The notes below the pieces were generated by a model, which had not been told where the DNA came from, ran no database searches, and saw only the letters and a list, made by a program, of their open reading frames with translations. Positions 1-8,586 of a DNA stretch of 45,150 bases are shown piece after piece. Origin of the DNA: Calditrichota bacterium. Lineage in GTDB: Bacteria; Electryoneota; Electryoneia; Electryoneales; Electryoneaceae. The DNA is taken from contig JAANWZ010000160.1 in assembly GCA_018263585.1 (NCBI GenBank), forward strand, positions 1 through 45,150. The letters run 5' to 3'. The translations under genes and the position numbers were made by a program. Position 1 is the first letter of the stretch. Each line of letters begins with the position of its first letter.

Positions 1-34
1 TGTTCTATCTGCACCCTGGGTGGTTGTTGCTGGT

Positions 35-85
35 AGATCCTTCACCCCCCGCATAAACAGACATGCGGGGGGTTCAGGATGACAC
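35..85 (+). repeat. Dispersed palindromic element, copy 1
   Basis: AGATCCTTCA-CCCCCCGCAT-AAACAGAC-ATGCGGGGGG-TTCAGGATGACAC; 10-bp perfect stem, 8-nt loop. Confidence 0.9.
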
Positions 86-144
86 GGGGGCCGCACACAC
101 TGACACGCTGTCACAGGGGCACGCGCGCGGCGAGACTCGACCGC

Positions 145-1419
145 TCACTCGACCGCGGGCAGTACTTTCCCGCGCGCGTCGCCGAACCCGACACGGTACC
201 CGTCGCCGGCGCAGTACCCGGTCATGATCACAGTGTCGCCGTCGTTGAGGAAGGTGCGCGTCTCGCCGTTGCCCAGTTCGATCGGTTCGGTTCCCCGCCA
301 CGCGAGTTCGAGCATCGAGCCGCGTTCGCGTCTCTCCGGGCCGCTGATCGTGCCGGAGGCGATCAGATCGCCGGTGCGCAGATTGCAGCCGGTGATCGTG
401 TGGTGCGCGAGCTGCTGGGACGGGGTCCAGTACAGGTGCCGGAAGTTCGTCTCGGCGATTGTCTGCGGCGCATCCATCCCTTCGGCCTGGAGCCGGACGT
501 CGAGCCGGATGTCCAGCGTCCAGTGGTCGCGCGCGCGCAGGTAGGGGAGAGGTTCCGGCGCCTGCGCGGGGCCGTCGATGCGGAACGGCTCGAGCGCGTC
601 GAGTGTCACCACCCAAGGGCTGATCGAGGTGGCGAAGTTCTTCGCATTGAACGGCCCGAGCGGCTGGTATTCCCACTTCTGGATGTCACGCGCCGACCAG
701 TCATTCACGATCACGAATCCGAAGATGTGATCCGCGGCGCGATCGACGGAAACCGGCCGGCCGAGCTCGCTTTCACCGGCGACGAAGAACCCCATCTCGA
801 GCTCGAAATCGAGCAGCCTGCACGATGCGAACACGGGCGTGTCGCTGCCGGGCGGGAGGATCTGGCCGCGCGGGCGGTGCACATCGACACCGCTCGGGAT
901 CACGGAACTTGCGCGGCCGTGGTACGCGACCGGGAGGTGCAGGTAGTTCGGCATCAACGCGTGCTCCGGACCGCGGAACATCGTGCCGACGTTGAACGCG
1001 TGATGTTTCGACGAGTAAAAATCGGTGTAATCGCCGATCTCGACCGGGAGTTGGAGCTCGACTTCGTGCATTGAGTGAAGGGCGCGGGCGCGGAGTTCGC
1101 GGTCGTTTGCAAGCCGGGGATCGTCGCCGGTGAGCAGCGCCTGGATCCGGTTCCGTGTCGCGGTCCACGCCGGCCGGCCGAGGTTCATGAACTCGTTCAG
1201 CGACGCGCGCGCGAACGCGTTCGTGCCGCGCAGGTGCGTGTCGTCGAACAGGTCGGCCTCCGCGAGCGCGGCGAGGTCGAGCACGTGCTCGCCGATCGCA
1301 ACCCCGACGCGCGCATCACCGCCCGCAACCGGGCGGAACACGCCGTACGGGAGGTTCTCTACCGGAAAGTGGCTGTCTTCCGGCACGTCCATAATGCACG
1401 GCATGCGGCCCGCGGGCAT
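145..1419 (-). CDS. fahA: Fumarylacetoacetase
   Basis: 424-aa ORF with FAH-family signatures: VAYHGRASSVIPSG, NDWSARDIQKWEYQPLGPFNAKNFATSISPWVV, GDLIASGTISGPE. Confidence 0.95.
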   Translation of the reverse strand: MPAGRMPCIMDVPEDSHFPVENLPYGVFRPVAGGDARVGVAIGEHVLDLAALAEADLFDDTHLRGTNAFARASLNEFMNLGRPAWTATRNRIQALLTGDDPRLANDRELRARALHSMHEVELQLPVEIGDYTDFYSSKHHAFNVGTMFRGPEHALMPNYLHLPVAYHGRASSVIPSGVDVHRPRGQILPPGSDTPVFASCRLLDFELEMGFFVAGESELGRPVSVDRAADHIFGFVIVNDWSARDIQKWEYQPLGPFNAKNFATSISPWVVTLDALEPFRIDGPAQAPEPLPYLRARDHWTLDIRLDVRLQAEGMDAPQTIAETNFRHLYWTPSQQLAHHTITGCNLRTGDLIASGTISGPERRERGSMLELAWRGTEPIELGNGETRTFLNDGDTVIMTGYCAGDGYRVGFGDARGKVLPAVE

Positions 1420-1443
1420 CGTGGACTCCTTCCCTGGTTGTCG

Positions 1444-2463
1444 TCAATGCAGCAGCTTCAGCCTGACGAGGTCCTCGCGCGGATCGTCGAAGCTGCAGCT
1501 TCCGTACGAGATGAAGTTCTCCGCACGCGCGCGCTCGACATCGTCGATGGACGCGCTCAGCGCGCGCCACGAGAACGAGCGTTCCGTGAGCTTGAATGCG
1601 CGCGGGTCGTCCTCGCGGACGATTTCGAGCAGCTCGTCGCGGTCGAGCCGGTGCACGCGACCGAGCACGCCGGCGCCGAACACGTTCAGGAACCCGTGCA
1701 TCATCCCGCCGAACTCGTCGCGGTAGTGACGCACCGGGTGGTGGAGGCCGGCGGTCGCCTTGAACGGGATCTTCGCGCGCAGCGTGTGGAAGATCGCGGA
1801 CGCGACCACTTCCGGCTCCGGCACATCCGCCGGCTCGACCCCGCCGCAGCGCAGTTTGAACCCGACCTGGATGCGCCGGCCCTCCGGCTGGCCGTTGTAC
1901 CAGCCGATCGCGGTCGAGACGTGTTCGAACGCGACGTCGTAGTCCCCGCCCCACGGAACTTCCGCGAACAGCGGGAGCGACCGGCCGATCTCGTCCAGCA
2001 CCGCGCGTTCCAGGGACTCGAAAAACGGCAGCAGCGTCTCCGGGTTCTCCGCGCTCGCCTCGTCGATCGGCAGTTTCGTCTCGAGCATTTCCACGCGCAC
2101 GCGGTCACCGTGGCGGCGCTCGAACTGCTGAATCCGCCGCAGGTTGCCGCGAAATGACGCGAGGAAGCTGTCGAACGACGACGTGCCCGGCACGATCACG
2201 GAGAACCGGAACGGCGGGCGGCGTGTGAACAGTTCGTCCGAATACCCGTCCAGCTCCTCCAGCTTGCCCGCCGGGATGATGAACCGCGAGAGCATCCAGC
2301 GGTCGTTCTCCTCCCGGTAGCGGGCGAAATTGCGGATCGCTTCGTCGAGCGGCAGTTGACTCGGCGGAAACAGGCCCGCATAATCAATCAGGCCGCGGAA
2401 CAAGGAGCGAGAGGCCGCGTGTTGCCCGGCTTCAGGCTGTTCCGGCAGATGTGGGACAGTCAT
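1444..2463 (-). CDS. Uncharacterised protein, apparently co-transcribed with fumarylacetoacetase
   Basis: ORF trimmed to internal ATG at 2463 (MTVPHLPEQPEAGQ...); 24 bp upstream of fahA on the same strand. The longer ORF start at 2871 has low-complexity, non-protein-like sequence. Confidence 0.8.
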   Translation of the reverse strand: MTVPHLPEQPEAGQHAASRSLFRGLIDYAGLFPPSQLPLDEAIRNFARYREENDRWMLSRFIIPAGKLEELDGYSDELFTRRPPFRFSVIVPGTSSFDSFLASFRGNLRRIQQFERRHGDRVRVEMLETKLPIDEASAENPETLLPFFESLERAVLDEIGRSLPLFAEVPWGGDYDVAFEHVSTAIGWYNGQPEGRRIQVGFKLRCGGVEPADVPEPEVVASAIFHTLRAKIPFKATAGLHHPVRHYRDEFGGMMHGFLNVFGAGVLGRVHRLDRDELLEIVREDDPRAFKLTERSFSWRALSASIDDVERARAENFISYGSCSFDDPREDLVRLKLLH

Positions 2464-2888
2464 TTCGCTCCCGGGTAGAGACAACGGTGCGCGTGCGGCC
2501 GCCGGCGACTGTGCGCGATCCGGTCGTGACCGCCGCCCGGAAGGTAGTCCGAACTCTTTTTCCCCGCAACGGGGCGCGCGTGCGGGCGGCGGCTTTGAGG
2601 GCGCGGGCCGTGGCGCGGAAGGCACAGGTGTCGCCCTCCGCCCACAAGCACAGGCCGTTCGCGCCGAATCGCCGCTGCGCGAATTGGCGGGCTTCGGCTC
2701 CGGCCGTTCCATGAATGCCGGAACGCGCGCGGAGATCACGGGCCGGCGCAGTTTCGAACGGGCCGGCGTGCACGGGCCGCGCAAAACTGGCAGGCGAATT
2801 GCACAATTGACTCGCGGATCTCCGCCGCCGGCAGCTGGCGGCGATGCCCGGCTCAACACCGGCGCACGCACGATCGAGAGGTGGGAAG

Positions 2889-3701
2889 ATGCTTCGTATC
2901 AAACCGGCAATCATCGTGATCGGCCTCGCGCTGTTCGCGGGTGCAGGCAGGGCCGAGGTGACGGAGGAGATCAACGGTCACGGATCGATCGACTGGAGCG
3001 ACCGGACCGTGCGCGCGGTCGGGATCTCGGTGAGCGGCGGCGCCGGCGGCCGCGCGGGCCAGATCCGGGCAGCCGAGCTCGACGCCCTCCGCCAGATCCT
3101 CGAAACCGTGAACGGGATCCGTCTCAGCAGCGAGACGACCGTCGAGGAGTTCATGCTCAGCTCCGACCGGATCCGCACCCGGATCGAAGGGGTTGCGCGC
3201 AACTTCCGGCGCGTCGGCGACCCAGTTTACCAGCCGGACGGGTCGATCGAGCTCACTGTCGAGATGGACCTGACCGGGCCGGACCGGTTCCTCGACGCCG
3301 TGCTGCCGTCCGCGGGCGAACGCGCGAAGCCGCTCTACGACACCGCTCCGCCGGGCTCCGGTGTCTATACCGGGCTGATCGTGGACGCGCGCGGGCTCGG
3401 GGTCCGCCCCGCGATCGCGCCGCGCATCCACGACGAACAGGGCCGTGTGATCTACGGCGACCGCTACGTGGACCGCGACTGGGCGGTTCGCCACGGGATG
3501 GCCGGCTACGCGAAAGACCCGGTCGAGGCGCGCGCTGACGAACGCATCGCGCCGAACCCGCTTGTCATCAAGGCGAACCGGGCCACCGGCGCGAACCGGG
3601 CAGACGTCGTGATTTCGAACGAGGACGCCCGCCTCCTGCACGCGGTCGAGAAACACCTCACGTTCCTGCAACAGTGCCGGGTGATCTTCCTGGTGGACTG
3701 A
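2889..3701 (+). CDS. Exported protein, LPP20/FlgT-like
   Basis: Signal peptide MLRIKPAIIVIGLALFAGAGRA followed by ALDALRQILETVNGIRLSSETTVEEFMLSSDRIRTRIEGVARNFRRV, resembling LPP20/FlgT-type periplasmic proteins. Confidence 0.7.
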   Translation: MLRIKPAIIVIGLALFAGAGRAEVTEEINGHGSIDWSDRTVRAVGISVSGGAGGRAGQIRAAELDALRQILETVNGIRLSSETTVEEFMLSSDRIRTRIEGVARNFRRVGDPVYQPDGSIELTVEMDLTGPDRFLDAVLPSAGERAKPLYDTAPPGSGVYTGLIVDARGLGVRPAIAPRIHDEQGRVIYGDRYVDRDWAVRHGMAGYAKDPVEARADERIAPNPLVIKANRATGANRADVVISNEDARLLHAVEKHLTFLQQCRVIFLVD

Positions 3702-3712
3702 GGAGTGATACG

Positions 3713-4852
3713 ATGAAACGGATGTCGCTTGCCGCGATCCTCCCGCTCGCGTTGCTGCTCGCCGCGTGCGGGCCGAAGCCGGAGATGCAGAAGTCCGCGC
3801 TCGACACGCCGGACTATCATGTGAGCCAGGGGCTGCGCCACCTCGATCACGGCCGCCTCGAGCAGGCGGCGGCCGAGTTCGACCGCGCGATCGCGCTCGA
3901 GCCCGACTACGCCCGTGCGCTCGCAGGGATGGCGCTCGTGCACGGTCAGCGCGAAGAGTTCAACCGGGCGCGCGAGCTCGCGGATGATGCGGTCGGCGAG
4001 GATCGGCACGACCCCTTCGTCTGGGCCGCGCGCGGGCGGGTTCGCAGTCTCGCGACAGATCCCGGCGCGGAGTTCGATGACGAGGACTTCTCGCGCGCGG
4101 TCGAGCTCGACCCGGAGTTCGACCTCGCCTGGTACTGGTGGGGTCGAGCGAAGCAGCGCGCGTGGGAGTTTTCAAGTGCGGGCGAGAAGTTCGAGCGCGC
4201 GATCGAGTTACGGGGCGAATGGAGTTCGACGGCGGACGCCGCCTACGCCGATGTGCAGAAGATCGTACGCGCGTCGCCGGGGACACGGGTCGGCGCCCGG
4301 ATCGCGCAGCTCGACACGCTCGGCCGCGCCGACCTCGCCGTGCTCTTCCTCGAGGAGCTGAAGCTGGCGGAAGTGTACGAACGCCACGCCGGCAGCTCAC
4401 AGCAGCCCCGGTTCGAACCGCCCGAAGACCCGACGCGTTTGCCCGAGACGCGCCCGGCGGCGGGCGATACCGTGCCCGCGGACGCGCGCGGTCACTGGGC
4501 GGAGACGTGGGTCACGCAGGCGATCGAGCTCGGCGTGATGGAGGTCGCCCCCGACCGCCGCTTCTACCCGGACCGGCCGGTGACTCGCGGAGAGTTCGCG
4601 CTGTTCCTGCAGAACATCCTCGCGACCGTGCTGCACGACGAGTCGCTGGCGACGAAGTATATCGGCGAACGGAGCCGGTTCAGCGACATGCGCAGCGGGT
4701 CGGCGACATACAACGCGGCCGCGCTCGCGGTCGATCGCGGGTTCATGGACGCGACACTCACCGGGCGGTTCAAACCCGAGGCGACCGTGAGCGGGGCGGA
4801 GGCGCTGCTCAGCATCCGCGAGTTCCAGAAGTACCTCGAGTACGAGTTCTGA
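3713..4852 (+). CDS. TPR lipoprotein with C-terminal SLH-like domains
   Basis: Lipobox LLLAACGPK; TPR-like repeats (VSQGLRHLDHGRLEQAAAEFDRAIALEPDYARAL); SLH-like HWAETWVTQAIELGVMEVAPDRRFYPDRPVTRGEFALFLQNIL. Confidence 0.8.
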   Translation: MKRMSLAAILPLALLLAACGPKPEMQKSALDTPDYHVSQGLRHLDHGRLEQAAAEFDRAIALEPDYARALAGMALVHGQREEFNRARELADDAVGEDRHDPFVWAARGRVRSLATDPGAEFDDEDFSRAVELDPEFDLAWYWWGRAKQRAWEFSSAGEKFERAIELRGEWSSTADAAYADVQKIVRASPGTRVGARIAQLDTLGRADLAVLFLEELKLAEVYERHAGSSQQPRFEPPEDPTRLPETRPAAGDTVPADARGHWAETWVTQAIELGVMEVAPDRRFYPDRPVTRGEFALFLQNILATVLHDESLATKYIGERSRFSDMRSGSATYNAAALAVDRGFMDATLTGRFKPEATVSGAEALLSIREFQKYLEYEF

Positions 4853-5016
4853 ATGCGGCGCCGGCGGAAGCCGACAGGGTAACGTGTCCGGAGAGCCGGG
4901 GCGAGCTGACGAAACCGCCGGGAACTTGTCGGCCCGGTGCGCGGTACCAACGGGTGAGCGTGGCTCGCCGGTGCGCTTGACTATCCGGTGACCCGTGATT
5001 ACAATTAGACACCAAT

Positions 5017-5090
<74 letters not shown>

Positions 5091-5094
5091 CCGA

Positions 5095-5126
5095 GAACAG
5101 GCCGGCGCCGGAGCGCCGGCCTGTTC
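5095..5126 (+). terminator. Terminator-like perfect hairpin after the tRNA
   Basis: GAACAGGCCGGCGC-cgga-GCGCCGGCCTGTTC: 14-bp perfect stem, 4-nt loop, followed by TTATTC. Confidence 0.7.
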
Positions 5127-5275
5127 TTATTCGTGATCCGCGCGCTGCCTGCTGCGCGGGTCGGCCGGAAATGTCCCGTGTTGTAAGGGCCGGGGGTTGA
5201 CGCTGCATCCGGCGAGCGCGCGGGTAGGCGCCGGCGCGTCTGGGAGCGGGAAAAGCCGCGCCTGCTGCAGGCGGG

Positions 5276-6436
5276 CTACACTCGCGTGCGGTGGGTCTCC
5301 GCGTACAGGCGGTTCAGTCCTTCCGTACAGTTCGCGCACATCTCCGGCCGGGTGCCGGACAGGATCCGCCGGCGGAACGCCCGGTAGCGACCCGATCGCC
5401 ACACCTCGGGGAAGCCCGCGGAGATCGCATTCCCCAACGAATGGCGTCCGTCCTTGTCGAAGCAGCACGGGACCACGGTCCCGTCCCACTGTACGACGGC
5501 GCTCGCGAAGATGCGCGTGCAGAACGGGCGCGGGCGCCGCTTCAACTCCCACCGGTTTCCGCGGAGAACGTAACGGCGCAGGTTTTCGTCGTCCGGCAGC
5601 CAGCGCTCGCCCTGCTCGCGTTTCAGCGACTCGAGCTGAGCGGTGTTGAACACGACTTCATCGACACCCCAGCTGCGTGCGTGGCGAAGCGCGAGTTTGC
5701 GCTCGCTCAGGTTGTGGCGGAAGAGCAGGAACTGCCATTGCAGGCGCGGGTGCTTCAACCCGAGCCGGCGTTTCGTTTCCACGACGTTTCGGATGCCACG
5801 CTCCACTTTCGTGAAATCGCCTCCGACCCGATACGCAGAATGGCTTTCCGCGGTCGCCCCGTCGAGCGAAAGGATCAGAGTGTGCAGGCCGGACCGCACG
5901 ATCCGTTCCGCGAGTCGCTCGCGCACGAGCGGTTCCACGTTCGTCGAAAGTGTCACCTTCGTGCCGGCCGTGACGGCGTGGCGGATGATCGCGGGCGTGT
6001 CCGGGTTGACGAGCGGTTCGCCCTGGTTCCACAGCTGGAGGAGCAGGGGTGGCGGGCGCAGCGAGTCCCAGATGCGCCGGAAGTCAGCGAGCGAGATGCG
6101 GCCGCCGGGCCGGTTCAATTCACCGCGCCCGGTAGGACAATGGGGACAGTGAAGCTGGCATAGCGTCGCCGGCTCGACCATCAGCATCGCGGGAGCGCCC
6201 CAGACGAACGCGCGGCGGGTCAGATAACTCGCGGCAACCGCACCGAGCAGCTTGCCCGCGTTCACGAGCTGCGCGCACGTGGGCCGACGGCGGGGTTGCA
6301 GCGGCGGAGGCAGCGTTCCGGAGCGTTCCGTGGCCGCAGCCGGGGCGCCGTCCGCGGCCACAGGCTCGGCGAATCCGGCGCCATCCGCTCGCTCCGTCAC
6401 GGCTGCCTCACGGATTCTCGATGATCTGGATCTCAT
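5276..6436 (-). CDS. Radical SAM/SPASM domain protein
   Basis: CxxxCxxC motif (CQLHCPHC), QLWNQGEPLVNP, and SPASM-like C-terminus (GTVVPCCFDKDG...MCANC). Confidence 0.9.
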   Translation of the reverse strand: MRSRSSRIREAAVTERADGAGFAEPVAADGAPAAATERSGTLPPPLQPRRRPTCAQLVNAGKLLGAVAASYLTRRAFVWGAPAMLMVEPATLCQLHCPHCPTGRGELNRPGGRISLADFRRIWDSLRPPPLLLQLWNQGEPLVNPDTPAIIRHAVTAGTKVTLSTNVEPLVRERLAERIVRSGLHTLILSLDGATAESHSAYRVGGDFTKVERGIRNVVETKRRLGLKHPRLQWQFLLFRHNLSERKLALRHARSWGVDEVVFNTAQLESLKREQGERWLPDDENLRRYVLRGNRWELKRRPRPFCTRIFASAVVQWDGTVVPCCFDKDGRHSLGNAISAGFPEVWRSGRYRAFRRRILSGTRPEMCANCTEGLNRLYAETHRTRV

Positions 6437-7304
6437 ACAGGTACGGCCACAGTTTGCCGGTCACGTAGAGCCGGTCGTGCTTGCTGTCGTACGCGATCCC
6501 GTTCGGCATCTCGGCGTCCGGCGCGGAGCTCCGGTCGAGCAGGCCGCGCAGGTAGATCCAGCCGGTGACCTCCCCGGTCTCCGGTGAAATTCGCGCGATC
6601 AGCTCGCTGGGGAAGACGTTTGCGAGCAGCTCGCCCTTCACGTATTCGAGCTCGTTCAAACCAGATACCGCTCCGACTTCATCCCATACTTCAAGTTCGT
6701 CCTGCAGCTCGAACGTGACAGGATCGTAGAAACGGAGCGTGGAGGTCCCGTCGCTCACGATCAGCCGATCGCCGTCGTGAGTGATCCCCCAGCCCTCGCC
6801 TTTGTAGTCGAATTCGCCGGTTCGCGCAAGCGTGTCGCGGTGATAGACGAAACCCGCGCCGGCGCGCCAGGTGAGCTGGATCAGTCTGTCCCCGAACAGC
6901 GTGAGTCCTTCCCCGAAGTAGAATTCGGAAACCGCTTGCGATGACAGCACCTGGCCGGTGTGCAGATCGATGCGCCGCACGCCGGATTCGCCGTAGCGCC
7001 CCGTGCTTTCGAAGAGCACGTCACCGGCGACCGCGAGGCCCTGCGTGTACGCGTCCGGATCATGCGGGTACGTGTTCACGACATCGACATAGCGCACCGG
7101 TGCGCCGCGGAACACGCGCGGGCGGGGGCTCTGAGCCGCCGCGGGCCCGAGTGCGGAGAACGCCATCGCGAGCAGCAGGAGGAGCAGGGCAGTCGAATGT
7201 CCGTGAGCCTGTTTCTCTCTTGCTGCGGGCACGCCCGCTGGACTCGGCGGGGTATCTGTGCCCGCTGGGAGTCGGCGCAGGCCGTCCCGGATCGGCACGC
7301 TCAT
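6408..7304 (-). CDS. Glutaminyl-peptide cyclotransferase (beta-propeller type), exported
   Basis: VVNTYPHDPDAYTQGL, LFESTGRYGESGVRRIDL, FGEGLTLFGDRLIQLTW, GWGITHDGDRLIVSDGTSTLRFYDP, LNELEYVKGELLANV; N-terminal hydrophobic segment ending AAAQ. Confidence 0.92.
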   Translation of the reverse strand: MSVPIRDGLRRLPAGTDTPPSPAGVPAAREKQAHGHSTALLLLLLAMAFSALGPAAAQSPRPRVFRGAPVRYVDVVNTYPHDPDAYTQGLAVAGDVLFESTGRYGESGVRRIDLHTGQVLSSQAVSEFYFGEGLTLFGDRLIQLTWRAGAGFVYHRDTLARTGEFDYKGEGWGITHDGDRLIVSDGTSTLRFYDPVTFELQDELEVWDEVGAVSGLNELEYVKGELLANVFPSELIARISPETGEVTGWIYLRGLLDRSSAPDAEMPNGIAYDSKHDRLYVTGKLWPYLYEIQIIENP

Positions 7305-8485
7305 CGAACCACCTGCGCCGCCTGTTGCCGCCGCCAGCGTCCGGCGAGCTCCCGCAGCTTCGGGTCCGCGTGTTCGAAAAACAGCTTCATCGACCGGCAG
7401 AAATGGTTGGAGCCACCGTCCGCAGGGTCACGGAGTCGGTCTTTCGTGCACCCGCCGTAGCAGTACTTGAGCCAGCGGCACCCGATGCATTCGGGAGGCA
7501 GCTCCGCCTTCCACTGACCGAACGTTCGCTGTCTGTTCGAATGGAGCAGGTCGATCAGCCGATCGCGCATGATGTTGCCGAGCTTCCATTCCGGCTCGAC
7601 GAAGAAATCGCAGGAGAACACATCGCCGTTGTATTCGACGACTGTGTAATTCCCGCACTCCGGCAACAGGTGGCAGTCGGGGGGCTCGAGGCCGACGTAC
7701 GCGTGGAACACGGATTCGAAGAAGCGGACCGAGGTCGTCGGCGTCCCGTTCCGAAAGTCCGCGAGCCAGAGGTCGAAGATGTCGATGAGGAACCGGCCGT
7801 ACTGTTCCGCGCCGACAGAGTAGTCCGCCGCTCGGGTCGGATCGTCCGGGTCGCGCTCGACGACCGGGATGAACTGCATGTAGCTGAGACCGAGATCACG
7901 CAGGTACGTGTAGATCTCCTGCGGATGATTCGCTGAGTAGTCGGTGACGACTGAGAGCGCATTGACCGCCACACCGTGGTCGAGCAGCCGTTTTGCGCTA
8001 TCCTCGACACGCTGCCACGACCCCTTGTTCGCGCCGAGGCGCCGGTAATGGTCGTGAACATGACGGGGGCCGTCGAGTGAGAGGCCGACGAGGAACTTGT
8101 AGCGATCGAGGAACTGAACCCACTTGCGCCCGATCAGCAGCCCGTTCGTCTGCAGGCCGTTGCCGACAACCTGTCCGCGCCCGTATCGCTGCTGCAGTTC
8201 GACCGCCTTCTCGAAGAACGGGAGACCGATCAGCGTCGGCTCGCCGCCCTGCCAGCCGAACGTGACCTGGCGGCCGCCGTACCGCATCACCTGCCTGACC
8301 AGCTCTTCGAGCACATGTTCGCGCATGCGGTGGCGGGGATGTTCCTGGAAGAGTTCCGCCTTCCTCAGATAGAAGCAGTAGCTGCAGGCCATGTTGCAGT
8401 CGGGCCCGGCGGGCTTGACAAGCACGGATTGTATCTGTCGCGACGGTGTCATCGAAAGGACGTGCTGTTGTATCGGTGCGAACAA
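7301..8485 (-). CDS. Radical SAM enzyme of the anaerobic sulfatase-maturase (anSME) type
   Basis: VLVKPAGPDCNMACSYCFYLRKAELF, VTFGWQGGEPTLIGLPFF, GLQTNGLLI, SPASM cysteines (C-GNYTVVEYNGDVFSCDFFV...CIGCRWLKYCYGGCTKDR). 4-bp overlap with the glutaminyl cyclase gene. Confidence 0.88.
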   Translation of the reverse strand: MFAPIQQHVLSMTPSRQIQSVLVKPAGPDCNMACSYCFYLRKAELFQEHPRHRMREHVLEELVRQVMRYGGRQVTFGWQGGEPTLIGLPFFEKAVELQQRYGRGQVVGNGLQTNGLLIGRKWVQFLDRYKFLVGLSLDGPRHVHDHYRRLGANKGSWQRVEDSAKRLLDHGVAVNALSVVTDYSANHPQEIYTYLRDLGLSYMQFIPVVERDPDDPTRAADYSVGAEQYGRFLIDIFDLWLADFRNGTPTTSVRFFESVFHAYVGLEPPDCHLLPECGNYTVVEYNGDVFSCDFFVEPEWKLGNIMRDRLIDLLHSNRQRTFGQWKAELPPECIGCRWLKYCYGGCTKDRLRDPADGGSNHFCRSMKLFFEHADPKLRELAGRWRRQQAAQVVR

Positions 8486-8586
8486 TGAAACCAGCGCTCA
8501 AGATAGGGAAGAGGAACGGTTGAGGAGGCGGAGGAGAGGGCGACACGCGCGGGCGAGCACCACTGTCACGCTCCCTCGCGGGTGAA

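Noticed and set aside
2464-2871. N-terminal extension of the 475-aa ORF upstream of fahA
   Set aside because: Low-complexity Arg/Pro/Ala sequence in the divergent intergenic region; internal ATG at 2463 is a better start.
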